64,000 bases of DNA from Ornithodoros turicata (GCF_037126465.1 NC_088204.1:62987307-63051306); one strand, 5' to 3'; shown: positions 1 through 10,327, counted from the first letter of the stretch. Made by a program: numbers and translations. Notes: generated from the letters alone by a model not told the origin.

Positions 1-239
1 GAGACACGTAAGAGGGAAGCAACGCTGCTTCTGACACTTCCAAATCACACAATATCTTCTTTTTTATCTTCAGATTTATCTAACCACAGTTGAAACACAC
101 GGGTCTCAAGCAATGTAAGCTATGTGAGCACCTGCTGTACAACACCTGCGGTCTGTGCATCAGCATCGTGATAATAGCATGTAAAGGTTTATTTTAAGCT
201 CTCTACGAAGAGCGGCCGGAACTTCAGAGATACATATTA

Positions 240-355
240 CATAATAAGCCAATCGCACTGCTTCTTTGAAACGGGTGACATCACATTGCTAAGCCTGGAT
301 TTGATAACTTCCTTTATCGTATCGTTTTCGTAGAATTCTTCCGATGTACTAAAAC
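240..355. repeat. Dispersed repeat fragment, copy 1
   Basis: This block is recognisably similar to 33640-33750. Both share the ordered words GACATCACATTGC (or CACATCACATTGCC), TGGATTT, then TTCTTCYGATRTACTAAA. No coding potential was seen. It looks like part of an old transposable element that continues into the inverted-repeat block on its right. Confidence 0.5.
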
Positions 356-369
356 ACATGATAATGCAG

Positions 370-1140
370 AGTTTTAGTGCACCGTATGCTATCGCCTTTG
401 CGTACGTAAGGGATAGCGTGGTGGTCCTGCGCAATGCGCGAAGCTCTCTTTATGTTGTTGCGCGCGCGCAGCGCGCAGAACCAACAACGCTTTAGTCCAT
501 CGTACGTATCTGCTTTGCGTTCGTAAAAGGTCTGTTACGTACGCAATGTATGCACTAGAGCTCACTACTAGAGAGTTTTAGTGCATAAGTGCAAGTAGTA
601 TAAAGAGAGCTACAGAAGATACGCAGTCATCTCCATTTTTTTCTTTTAAAAATCAATCAATCATACACAGTCAGAGACAAGGGACGACAGACACGCAACA
701 ACTGCTTACTAATAACTGAATTAATCTAATGCAACAGAAAACGAGGGGAACACAAGGGGAAGTGACAGGAAAAAAACTGACTTGTTAGTCAATATATTCC
801 TGTTCGGTGGTCTAATAGCGCGAGTCGCACAGGTAGCTAATCTCTTGTGGCGATAAGTCAATTGACCACCGAACAGTAAGATAATGATTAACAAGCCAGT
901 TTTTCCTGTCACTTCCCCTTGTGTTTTCCTTATTTTCTGTTGCATTTAATTCGATCAGTTGTCGGCTAGCAACTGTTGCGTGTCTGCCAACCCTTGTCTC
1001 TGGCTGCGTATCTTATGTATCGAATATTAACCAACTACTCCATGAACGCGTTCATAAAGAGAGCTTCGCACAGTGCGCAGAACGATCATGCTATCACTTA
1101 CGTACGCAAAGGCGATAGCGTACTTTGCACTAAAGCTCGC
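370..1140. mobile_element. TIR element with nested hairpin MITE
   Basis: About 67 bp near 390-458 (CTATCGCCTTTGCGTACGTA onward, ending GCGAAGCTCTCTTTATG) recurs inverted at about 1055-1120. Both arms run from a TTTAGTGCA motif inward. The block has no coding capacity and is interrupted by the hairpin at 728-946. It is probably a non-autonomous DNA transposon. The superfamily was not determined because no clean TSD was found. Confidence 0.5.
728..946. mobile_element. Hairpin MITE with about 85-bp arms
   Basis: The left arm starts AATGCAACAGAAAA and runs through AAGGGGAAGTGACAGGAAAA and CTGTTCGGTGG. The same words return inverted on the right, ending TTTTCTGTTGCATT. The two arms fold into a nearly perfect stem with a short loop, so this is a small palindromic MITE without a gene. 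Confidence 0.65.
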
Positions 1141-1298
1141 TGTTTGAAACTCCGGTGAATAGGTTACTCTTAACATTGGCGATTGAATGAATGATAGCGA
1201 AAAGTTAAGCAGCAAAATGAAAAAAAAAGAGCATAAAGTGATGTTTTTTTACAGCCGGAGTGTTGGCTGATTTGATTACAAACAGCTCCAGAAGTATA

Positions 1299-2490
1299 CA
1301 GGGTGTCCCAGAAAACGTGTCATTGGATTATAATTTTAAAAAAAACTACGCCACATAGAATCATGTGGTCAATGTCATTTGTTCTTACTAGGTTTCTGCC
1401 ACCTCCTGATGTGAATGTCATGTATCGTAAGTTTAATTATGTAAAGATTTGCGAATTGAACTCTGAAATTTGCCAAGTAAAGGTCGCTTTTTTACCCCAC
1501 CAATATGAAGGGCGTGTCAAATTCACTCAAACTTATGATAATTTACATTGATATTCACGAGCTATCCCATCGGAAAAAATAGCCGTATATCATGCTTTCC
1601 GGAGCACCAGACCATGACGCGCGACGACTTTTTGAACGCAATCACGGCGTCTCGCTCGTGGGTGTCATGCTGACTGGGAGGTGGTGGGTTCGAAATCTCC
1701 CACCGGCTGTGCTTTCTCAGGTTTTCTGAGGTCTGAGGTTTGAGGTTTTCCCTGGGTTTTCCGAAGACTTTCCAGGCGAATGTCGGCACAGATCCCCCTG
1801 AAGACGGCCCGGGACGCATACTAACCCCCCTGTCCCTCACTCCTTCCTGCTGTCCTCTCTCCATCTGTCCTCATCTATGCGCCGCTCATAGCCACAGTTG
1901 TTTCGCGGCGCTAACACGAAAGTAAAATTTAAAAAAATAACGCAATCCCACTCTCAGTCCGACGAAAGGAGGTTCCAAACCCAGCCCACAGAGTGATAGT
2001 AGAAAAAGTTATAGTTCCTGAAATTAGGAGAGGGAAAGCATGATCCCAGCGGAAGCCGGACGCGATAAGCCATGCCTGTGTTATCTCTTTCTGCGATGTG
2101 GGTTTGAGCTGGGTTTCCAACCTCCTTTCGTCGGACTGCGAACGATTGCCCTGAAAAATTCGTAGCGCGCTATCCTCTCTGAGCTCAGTAGAGCATGATG
2201 TACGGCTATTTTTTCTGATGAGATAGGAATATCCCTGAATATCCCTGTCAATTATCATGAATCTGAGAAAATTACCACGCACCTCATACTTGTGGTGTAA
2301 AAAAGTGACCTTTATTCGGCAAATTTCCGAATTCACTTCGCAAAAACTTACATAATGAAACTTACGTTACACAACGTTCACATCAGGAGGTGACAAAAAC
2401 CTAGTTAGAACAAATGCCGTTGATCGCATGATTCTAGGTGGTGTAATTTTTTAAATTACAATTCAATTACAGGTTTTCTGGGAAACCCTG
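1299..2490. mobile_element. Long-TIR MITE (CAGGGTGTCCCAGAAAACG family), copy 1
   Basis: The ends are CAGGGTGTCCCAGAAAACG and, inverted, a matching right end, each bordered by TA (a TA target site). The TIRs are several hundred bases long: the CCACCTCCTGATGTGAA and TTTGCCAAGTAAAGGTCRC blocks on the left return inverted on the right. A SINE is inserted at 1644-1938. A second copy lies at 41643-42542. The TA site fits a Tc1/mariner-like mover, but no transposase is present. Confidence 0.75.
1644..1938 (+). mobile_element. tRNA-derived SINE with 9-bp TSD
   Basis: The insertion is bounded by a perfect direct repeat AACGCAATC at 1635-1643 and 1939-1947, which reconstructs the host MITE. The 5' part has a Pol III B-box-like GGTGGGTTCGAAATC in a tRNA-like arm. 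The middle carries TTTTCCCTGGGTTTTCC and GAATGTCGGCACAG. The 3' part ends in CGCGGCGCTAACACGAAAGT followed by an A-rich tail. A reverse copy with the same layout lies at 4493-4763. Confidence 0.8.
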
Positions 2491-2664
2491 TATGTCTTCC
2501 GCATAACACCAACAGCAATTTACCTGCCGAAGCGTGATGTACAGTACAATTATGACTTTTCGTTTTTATTTCTTTTTTACGTGCGGGTCATCTGGAGCAC
2601 CACACTATTGAGGCGCCTCAGTCTACAATTTGGGTTGATTTGGTAGGAAAAACACTGAAATTTC

Positions 2665-3564
2665 CCTTGCGCAGGCAATGGATATTTCAGTGCGACTCCA
2701 AAGCCGGCCTTGAAGCTATATCTCATCGTTCTTGGAAAAAGGCCGTACGGCGTCAACAGTACGAGACATCCTGTTAGCGTATCGCAAGTGCACAGACATC
2801 GGTCACGACGTCATTCTTCAGTGGATACCTAGCCATATTTGCATAAGTGGTAACAAGAAGGCGGACGAAATGGCGAATATCGCACACCTGTCATCGACAG
2901 AACATCTAGTCACGTTTTCTAAACAGAACATCAAATCTCTCCTAAAATCTATGACTGATGACATCCGCAGGACAAAATGGCACCAAGCCGACAGTGGTCC
3001 GTCACTGCTGCGCAGGCTAGACCCGGAGCTGAATTTTACCATACCTTCAAGAACGCCCAGACACATAGAAACTCTCCTGCATCGTCTACGCCTGAATGTG
3101 CCCTATGGTCGCAGTTTTTTCATAAAGTCGGCAAGGTGGACTCGCCCAACTGTTTACTGTGCGGGGCAGTGGAAAACACTGAACATATCATCGTGTATTT
3201 TCCAAAACATGCTGCACAAAGAGGCATCTTGAGGCGGACCCTTGGCCATCTCGACAACAGGGACCTTAGCATAGAGAAAGTCTTAGGCGTATGGGACGCT
3301 AAGCACATGGACGCGGCCTTCAATGCTCTTGTCAATTTTATTGTGAAATCTGGACTAGAAACCCTATACTAGACGGTGCGTGGACATTACTATGATCCTT
3401 GAGGTGAACGGCGCGCTCCGTTTTGCGTGGTCGCGGTCGTGACGCTCGCCGCGGTGAACTGTTGCGGGTGCGCTCTGTGGTGCGATCGTACCGTTTCTTT
3501 TCTTGCGGGGGGGGGGGGGGGGGGGTTGCAACCTCCCTTTGTTATTTAAACAACCACCAACAAC
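2665..3564 (+). pseudogene. 5'-truncated LINE (I-supergroup-like): RNase H plus C-terminal zinc knuckle
   Basis: Perfect 14-bp direct repeats AACACTGAAATTTC flank the insert (2651-2664 and 3565-3578). The reading starts with an RNase H piece (CDSKAGLEA, then LQWIPSH and ...KKADEMAN). It shifts frame near 3000 and ends in a frame with a C-x2-C...H zinc-knuckle-like segment (CLLCGAVENTEH), where the last Cys has been lost, and a stop at 3370-3372. The 3' region has a 19-base G run (3507-3525) and a CAACAAC-type tail. RT and endonuclease are missing, so the copy is dead on arrival. Confidence 0.8.
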
Positions 3565-4148
3565 AACACTGAAATTTCAGTACGCAATGGAAGCTAAGAC
3601 AGAAAATCACAAAAAGATTAAACAAGAAATGTAGCTGGGGCTGCGTAGTTGGATGTACGATATAATGTTCCGATGTACGTTGAGGAACAGCCCTTGGGCT
3701 GTTGCTCAACGTACATCCGTGTGCACTTCAGCGTGCGTCATGGAGTTCACGGAAATGTGGTTGCTTCAACCTGAAGAGAGAAAAAAAAACGATATTGCGC
3801 GATTCGGGGGCGTCAGAGGCATCGTTGCTTCCCTCTTAAGTGTCTCTGAAGCTCTGAAGTACCGATAAGCGATAACTGTACGAGGGCATTGTTTGTTGTC
3901 TTATCGATATTGTACTGGACACGGTTTCATCACAGCACGTGGTATAGACTCGTGAAGCTTCTTCATCGTATACAGCAGGGTGCAGTAAAAGCGTCTCGAT
4001 GCCACCTTTATGTGAGGAGATGTTTAAACGAAAATTGCTGGAACTGTGCGCGGCACTACGGTGACCGTATATACCCAACAAATGGCGTCGTACTTGACAT
4101 TGACGGATTCAACTCTGCTGCTGGACAGTTGGTCCTCCGCTTGATGTA

Positions 4149-4363
4149 CTGCTTGGGACAAAAGTTTACGCAACACCATGGTGTCGTACTTCTCAATTCG
4201 AGCGATAGCTGTGCAGCAAACAGGAGCGGACACACACACTGACATGAATAGAATATAGGCGGTCACTCGTTTCTTACTCAATCTCTTCCTGATAGTTAAC
4301 AGAGGGCCGCTTCGACGAAGAAATACGTCAGAGCCGTGTTCCGTAAACGGTTACCAAAAGCTG
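4149..4363. mobile_element. 215-bp MITE (CAGCTTGGGAC family), copy 1
   Basis: The left end is TA then CTGCTTGGGACAAAAGTTTAC. The right end is the degenerate inverse, GTTCCGTAAAC...AAAGCTG. The length, 215 bp, equals that of the better preserved copy at 59439-59653. A third, right-truncated copy starts at 45517. The TA at the left border suggests a TA target site. There is no coding potential. Confidence 0.65.
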
Positions 4364-4492
4364 CACCAATTGCTCATGTACTATGTCTGAAATGCTTTCT
4401 TCTTTCTTTTCTTTTGCGTGCAGAGCAGCAGGGTGTCCGGCTTGACAAAGTGAGACGTGATGATGGACACTGGATGACGAAGGACACATAAA

Positions 4493-4763
4493 CAATTGTT
4501 TGATTTTTTTGTGTGTGTTAATTCCGTGTTAGCGCCGCGAAGCAACTGTGGCTATGAGCGGAGTACAGACATGGCAGATGTAGAGAGGACAGCAGGAAGT
4601 AGCGGGGGGTTTGTTCAGCTTCAGACCTGAGTCAGCTTCAGAGGGAACTGTGCCGACATTCGTATGGAAAGTCTGTCGGAAAACCCAGGAGAACCTGAGA
4701 CATTACAGCCGGTAACGGGATTCGAACCCGCGGAAATCCCAGCCACAATGTCACGGTAGTTGG
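4493..4763 (-). mobile_element. tRNA-derived SINE with 8-bp TSD
   Basis: Direct repeats CACATAAA at 4485-4492 and 4764-4771 bound the element. Read on the minus strand it has a tRNA-like head with B-box GCGGGTTCGAATCCCG, the shared middle (TCTCCTGGGTTTTCCGACAG, GAATGTCGGCACAGTTCC) and the terminal CCACAGTTGCTTCGCGGCGC block, then an A-rich tail. It is the same family as 1644-1938, but its tRNA head is better preserved. Confidence 0.8.
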
Positions 4764-4771
4764 CACATAAA

Positions 4772-6389
4772 TAAATATTGGTTAATACACGTTACCAACC
4801 AAAGAGAGGAAAAAAACCCGAAACGCGCGTATAGCGAAGTAGCGCAAACAAAAAGTCATCCATACGCAAATATGGCTACGTAAATCAGTTGTTTCAAGGA
4901 CGAATCATAAAGGACAAAGCTGGCGAGGCTGGCTCTGTAGTTTGGGGACTTTGGAAACAGATGTTCGTAACTGGGGTGTTACCATTACCGTTTGAATATC
5001 GAGCATTATTTGTGCATTAGCATTATTAGCGGTATTTGGAGCACGCGAAGTTGATGCGTAAGTGTGCAGAGGAACCACCCACGTCGGAGCTCCCAAGTGG
5101 AGCTCCCTCAACCAGCCCTGCTGAAAAGTTTGGAACCTCAAAGGAACCTGACAATATTCACGCATAAATCTACGTTTAAAAGCATCGCGATAAGAAAAAC
5201 AACAAACTACACGCGCTCTTCGATTTTCCATGCGCGCATCCCGCGGCGGTAGGTAGATGATGCCTACTTTACGAGGCGAAAGGAATCAACTTAGTGCTCT
5301 AATATCGGCCTCTGTGATAGGTTACCATCGCTCATATCACGATATTCCTTGCCTGCGCGCCACTGACCTCAGACCTCATCCCAAGCTCCGTGCATCGATG
5401 CAAGAGTCTCGTGACAGCGAGGGATTTGTTTTATTTTTGCGTGCGCAACAAATTCTGCGAACTTATCTGTCTTGTAGAGTGTTTGAGATGCCGTACAGAG
5501 CATTCAACTCACGCGTTTCTTGCAAAGTGCGTGGTGTATTTGCGTTAACTCACCTGGTTGAGGACCTCAACCAAAGCTTCAGTGTATCTCGTGAAGCCTC
5601 CTTTACAGGTCGGAAATTTGGAACCAAAATGGAACCTCGAAGAACCCAATATTCGTCAATGAAAGTTGCACTAAATGTTCCGCTATGACTACGGCAGGGT
5701 CCCACTAGAGAACGAATGCAAAGCGGCAACAACGGAGCGTGCTGCACGCGATTTTCTATTCCTAATACATGGCTTCTATGGTAGCAGTATCAGCTGAAGC
5801 CTGCTTTACGTTTTGTCCCGAATTGCTGGGCATGCAGTGACGAACACGACGGTTCCTCAAACGAAATGGCCGAGGAACAATGGTCCAACAAGTGGCAACA
5901 GACACCAATTCCATGTGAGAAGCAGTGGCAATCTTGCACGCGTATGTGTGACCGTTGAGACAGGAAACAACCTGTAAAGAAACCGAAGTGAATACCACGG
6001 TGGTATTCTTCCAACGTTAATGCTGGAATAGTACTCCATTTTGTAACTCACCTCCTCGCAATCGATACAGTCCCACGGTCACCTATAACGGAAGAATACA
6101 ATTAACCTCGCTTGAAATGTACATCGTCGCTTCACCGATGCAGCCGATCCTCTCCTGCCGCCATTTGCAATGCGTCCACCGTCTGCAACACAATGTACTT
6201 CGATTGTTAGACACGAGTAAAACGCAGGCGTCATACGATGCTTACTAGGTGGCTTACCTTAAGCAAACATTAGACCTGTACTTAAAAAGCAAGGTGTCAT
6301 CCTTCTCAAAGGCGAGGTTGCAACGCAGACAGCGGCAAGAAGGCGTGAAGCGGGAAGGAACGTACTGCGGGAGAATACGTTGTGCCATG
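4772..6389. other. No gene recognised
   Basis: Open frames here (for example 5257-5688) have no recognisable domain and no convincing exon signals. Two segments, about 5105-5165 and 5590-5650, share loosely spaced words (TTTGGAACC, GGAACCT, AATATTC) in the same order and may be an old duplication. I see no further supported feature. Confidence 0.4.
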
Positions 6390-7300
6390 CAGTGTTGCGA
6401 AATCTCATTCGCAGGAAGTCGCTAGTATCGACCCGAAAAGTCGCTAAAAGTCGCTAAAATGAAAACAGAAAGTCGCTAAAGAAGTCGCTCCTGCTACTAT
6501 GCCCTTTTTGTTCGTTGCACGTAATGAAACAATGTGGTGACAGACCTACCAGGATGTTTCAGCGAATGAGCATGCTCGATGGCCAAGGGAGGACATAACA
6601 AAATGAGTCTGGGTGGATAAGAAGGAGAGAAAGTAAATGAAATTCGGAACCTTGAACATCTTTTGCAGAGCTTTTTCTCGTTTTGTCATCGAAAACACCC
6701 AACGTGGTTTGTTTATTGCTTGCAAAAGGTTCCAACGCCTTCTCGTCTTTTTGTGACCTAGCTGCTTTATGTATGACAACGTCGCATAAATTTCACACTT
6801 GCAATGGATGCACTGGGCCCTTGTGTTACAGTCTTTGACTGGACTCAGCTGTCCATTGAATACTTGCAGCATCACCAAGCTCTTGCGGAATACTTCTGGT
6901 CTCGCTCAGGACGCGTTTTGGAACTTGCGTCTAGTCAAAGCGGCGCGTCAGAAAAGGGGCAAACTGCAAGCAGCTCATAGAAACTAGCGCTACGAAGAGT
7001 AGAAACGAAACTGCACGACGCTGAGCTCCCCGTGACCTGGGGTTGGCTCTGAGCGGGTGGCGAAAGGTGGCGTGGTTTCGTATTATTCTTCGCCAGCTAA
7101 AGCTTGACATTTACCGAAATATGACAAGAAACTCACGGTTCTTCCTGACTTCATGAAGGAATATTCGTGTTGCTAAAAAGTCGCTGAATGTATCAGAAAG
7201 TCACCAAAAAACCCGCTAATCCCAACTACAAAATTTTGTCGCTAGACAAACCCCGAAATCCGCTAAATTTAGCGACTTTTCCCCAAATTTGGCAACACTG
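6390..7300. mobile_element. Non-autonomous hAT-like transposon, perfect 8-bp TSD
   Basis: The ends are CAGTGTTGCGAAAT and its inverse ATTTGGCAACACTG. The flanks GTGCCATG (6382-6389) and GTGCCATG (7301-7308) are identical 8-mers, the hallmark of hAT insertion. Many subterminal AAAGTCGCTAAA words occur near both ends (6410-6490 and 7165-7280), as in hAT transposase-binding regions. The 911-bp interior shows no BED finger, DDE or hATC motif, so it is non-autonomous. Confidence 0.88.
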
Positions 7301-7308
7301 GTGCCATG

Positions 7309-8045
7309 TCACTCCTCCCCGGCGGAGCGCGGAGCAACGTAGTGCGCTCCAACAAAGGCACACATATTCAGCCGGCACACGCATTATTCAACAAGCACAC
7401 GAGTACAAGGTTCAGGAGGCACACATATTATTCAGCGGGCACAAAGCCGTTTCATACCAACGTGACGGCTTTGTACCTGCTGAAATTTGGCGATGAGGAT
7501 CGCTGTGCTTGCTATTTGATAATCGTTACGGCTGCTTCCAGACGGTTACGGCTGTGTACCGGCTGCACTTTCTGAGGAAACCTTTTTAACTGGCACATGT
7601 CCGTCACAGGATTTAGAGTGTAGACAGCAGACAGACTCCAGTTAGCAAAGCGAGGAGAGAACGTCGTTTACAGCACTGTTGACCAGGATTAGACTCCCAT
7701 CGCGCAATCCTCCTGATGTTCCAGTAGCAGTAGCCGCCGTGAAGACGACGACACCTAGGTGCTCGCGCTGAATAAATTGTGCAGTATTCGAGTTGTCCAT
7801 CGACTGCAATCAGAACGGACACCAGCCTCTCTGTGTCTCTCTCTCTAAATTCCTTTGTGTATGCCAAAAGTGTGTGTATTGGCATCGAGGCGGAAGACCA
7901 GCCACAAGGACTGGCTCCCATATAACTATAAGGAAAGTAATGCTTAGTAGTGAACAACGTGCCTTCCGTGCGTTTCATCGAATAGCACAGACGAAGTTAG
8001 CCAGAGTCTTCCGAACTCCATAGCACCAAGGACTGCTCTCTCCCT
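7309..8045. other. No gene recognised; one dispersed repeat word block
   Basis: Nothing coding was recognised. A stretch at 7868-7900 (TATTGGCATCGAGGCGGAAGA) closely matches 47905-47935, so part of this interval is repetitive. It lies 3' of the LINE ORF end at 8046. Confidence 0.35.
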
Positions 8046-8127
8046 CTATAAAACTCTGCAAACACCCGCTCGAACGAGGCTTAGAACGTGTGACGGCCCC
8101 CGAGCGCGACCGCCGTGTACTGCTATG
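8046..8127 (-). pseudogene. C-terminal tail of Tx1/L1-like LINE ORF2 (split by SINE array)
   Basis: On the minus strand the ORF that ends at 11684 with ...WFARCIAV continues in frame here as HGGRARGPSHVLSLVRAG... to a TAG at 8046-8048. Joining across the insertion uses the 12-bp duplication TGTACTGCTATG (8116-8127 and 11684-11695). This shows that 8128-11683 was inserted into a continuous LINE ORF. Confidence 0.7.
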
Positions 8128-8442
8128 TAATCCAGAAGATGTGGGTTCGATCCCTACAGCTGGCTAACCTTTTCAGTGACTTTCATCTTTCATCGTTGAT
8201 TTCTTAGGCAATTTGAGGCTTTGTTTGTATCTGTCCCTTCTATGTTGTTCCAGCCTCAGAACATCAGTTTCTCTCTTGTTCAACAGGTGCCGCTTGCGTC
8301 GATTTCCGTCGTATGAATGTGTGTATGAGTGAGCAAAAAATGTAAGAGTGAAAGGAGGGTGAGTGAGAGTGAGTGGCTGGTTTGTCGTCCCTTCAGATGA
8401 CGCACCCCGAAAGTCGCTGGAGAGGCGTGTTAGCTTATCAAT

Positions 8443-9711
8443 ATGACAGTCACGCTCTCCGCGAGCTCCGCTGTTCCAATGGCCCATGGCCAGGTTTCTG
8501 TTCTTTCTGTACCTGCTTCTGGCTCTGTTCCCCCGTCTACGGCTGCCCCGGAGTCTGCCGAATACCCTATTATTCTGCCCCGCTTCTCGTCCACCCTGGA
8601 TTTCAGCCTATGCACTGTTCTCCACGCCGATGTCACAGGTAGGCCTTACACCGTGGCGGATTTTAAGCTGGCCCTTCGATCCCTTTTGCAATTTTCCGAC
8701 ATTGAAGACCTTGGACAATATCAGTATAACCACGTCTGGCTCTTGCAATTTAAAACTGCCACTGCCAAGGACCACTTCATGACGCATCGGAAGCTCACGG
8801 TCAAGGGAAAGAAGTGCATCATCCTAGAAGCCACTAATCCGGTCCTGCAATTGCGGCTGAACTGGGTTCCCTCCGCCGTTACAGAGCGTGACATACGGGC
8901 TGCTTTTGTGAACTACGGCAACGTGGAAGAAGCCAGCAGAATTACTTGGTCGGACCCTGACCTTGGAAAGATCGGTTCCCTGTCGCGCTCTGTGAAACTG
9001 CGCCTAAAAAAGGACGTTACTGCTATGGACGTTCCGCACCTCATCACTATCTGCGGCACTCAAGTGCTGGTCTTGTGTAAGGACAGGCCGCAACTGTGTC
9101 TTCGGTGCAAGCAGCTAGGTCACATACGCCGGGAGTGTAAGGTCCCTCAGTGCAGCAGTTGCAAGCGCTTTGGTCATGTAACTGCCTTCTGCCCAAGGTC
9201 GTACGCCGCCATCGTGTCCGTACAGGATCGTGAGGAAGACCTAATGGACCATTGTGACGATGAAGATGTGCTTCTGGTGAAGGAGGCGCCTCCTCGTCAA
9301 TATGCGGCGGAGCCTGTGTGTACGGAAGTCAACGGTGGACTTGTTGATACAGGAACTGTCCCGTCTGATGGCGGAGTCGCAGCCGTGACTCCATTTCCGG
9401 ACACGAACACTGAAAGTTGTATGGGCACATCCACGTGGGCAGAAGACATGGACTATCACGACAGTGTGACCAAGAGAAGGCTCTCCTCATCGCCTTACCG
9501 TGCTGCCGTCAAGACCTTGAGAGTGGGCTCTTCAAGTGACATCCAGGAGGATTCTAGTGACACCCTAATTGCGGTCACGCCGGCGTCAGGTACCCAGGTA
9601 TCGTCACCGTCTGGCAATCCCGCCTCGCAGGACACCGGGAGTGGGAAAGCAGCGCAATGGACGACGGTAGCAGCCCGCCGTGGACGCAGAAACCGGCACC
9701 GCACGTCATAG
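8443..9711 (+). CDS. Gag-like ORF1 protein with two CCHC zinc knuckles
   Basis: This is an intact 422-residue ORF starting five bases after the insertion boundary. Residues 1-60 are low complexity (Ser/Ala/Pro). About 60-215 form a folded nucleic-acid-binding type region of the kind found in LINE ORF1 and ZCCHC3-like proteins. Two CCHC knuckles follow at about 219-249 (CLRCKQLGHIRREC and CSSCKRFGHVTAFC). The C-terminal third is acidic and Ser-rich and ends with QWTTVAARRGRRNRH, the basic tail common at the end of such ORF1 proteins. The expected role is RNA binding in a retrotransposon particle. It could alternatively be a retroposed host CCHC gene, but the ORF2 remnant downstream argues for a LINE origin. 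Confidence 0.8.
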   Translation: MTVTLSASSAVPMAHGQVSVLSVPASGSVPPSTAAPESAEYPIILPRFSSTLDFSLCTVLHADVTGRPYTVADFKLALRSLLQFSDIEDLGQYQYNHVWLLQFKTATAKDHFMTHRKLTVKGKKCIILEATNPVLQLRLNWVPSAVTERDIRAAFVNYGNVEEASRITWSDPDLGKIGSLSRSVKLRLKKDVTAMDVPHLITICGTQVLVLCKDRPQLCLRCKQLGHIRRECKVPQCSSCKRFGHVTAFCPRSYAAIVSVQDREEDLMDHCDDEDVLLVKEAPPRQYAAEPVCTEVNGGLVDTGTVPSDGGVAAVTPFPDTNTESCMGTSTWAEDMDYHDSVTKRRLSSSPYRAAVKTLRVGSSSDIQEDSSDTLIAVTPASGTQVSSPSGNPASQDTGSGKAAQWTTVAARRGRRNRHRTS

Positions 9712-9888
9712 AGAGTCTTAGCTTTTCGGCTCGGGTCCAGGGGAAGATGTGCTCGTGCGAGTCAGGAAGATGCCTGTAGAGGCTAAGGTGAAAGATTTTT
9801 CTTCCACCTACACACCGGCACTCTACCTCTGCGCGCTTGGCTGCGAGAACGAGGTTTCTTCGTGGCTTTCAATAACTACAACTGGTTG

Positions 9889-10090
9889 CTTTCTTCTTCT
9901 GGGACGTCTTCCAGCATGCCTTCAAGAGGAACATCTACCTGAGTGCGCGGGCTATTCGGTACCTCCCGATCCGTCCAGAAGGAGAGCTCCCGTGAGACGT
10001 ACTTATTTTGTTAGGTAGTGCGGAGGACCCTATCTGGCTCAAAGTACTAGAGCTTGTTCTGTCAAGCCCCACGGAGTATCAATGGACTGA
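9889..10090 (+). pseudogene. Remnant of LINE ORF2 C-terminus
   Basis: A frame here reads FFWDVFQHAFKRNIYL then IRYLPIRPEGELP, one TGA, then DVLILLGSAEDPIWLKVLEL. This resembles the segment after the C-terminal zinc knuckle of Tx1/L1-like ORF2 proteins (a ...FWDC... then ...LLG..... pattern). It follows ORF1 by about 180 bp, where several kilobases of ORF2 would be expected. The assignment rests on pattern memory and needs a profile search. Confidence 0.5.
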
Positions 10091-10255
10091 CCCTGGTCCT
10101 CAAGTCACACTCACACTTTTGTACATACTTCATCTCAAGCATGTATTCTTGTGTCATTCCTCTTAATCACATACCGCATCTTGCATTGTAAATACCATCT
10201 ACGTCTTGAACTGTAACAGTGTGAAATAAACCGTTCTTGGAAAAAAAAAAAAAGT

Positions 10256-10327
10256 GTTAGCTTACCTCAATTGATAGAACCCTGGACCGGTAATCCAGAA
10301 GATGTGGGTTCGATCCCTACAGCTGGC
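10256..10327 (+). repeat. tRNA-like SINE head (Thr-GGT-like fold), not a functional tRNA
   Basis: The 72 nt fold as a cloverleaf: acceptor GTTAGCT with AGCTGGC (two G-U pairs), anticodon stem CTGGA/TCCAG with loop CCGGTAA (anticodon position GGT), and T arm GTGGG/CCTAC. U33 is C, and the sequence runs directly into the SINE body. It therefore serves as the Pol III promoter of the repeat. A sister copy is at 11498-11569, and interrupted or partial ones start at 10592 and 8128. Confidence 0.7.

Larger units (their letters stand above)
8438..10253 (+). mobile_element. ORF1-only LINE-like retroelement (internally deleted Tx1/L1 type)
   Basis: An 11-bp perfect TSD GTGTTAGCTTA (8427-8437 and 10254-10264), an AATAAA near 10226 and a 13-base A tail (10241-10253) define a retroposed cDNA. 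It carries an intact ORF1 (8443-9711). Its downstream region still resembles the extreme C-terminus of a Tx1/L1-like ORF2 and then a short 3' UTR. The endonuclease and reverse transcriptase are absent, so it must have been moved by another element's machinery. The layout is that of HAL1-type half-LINEs. Confidence 0.75.

Noticed and set aside
10256..10327. tRNA-Thr-like gene
   Set aside because: It folds as a cloverleaf, but U33 is C, there is no terminator, and it runs into a repeated SINE body several times over. It is a SINE promoter and not a tRNA gene.
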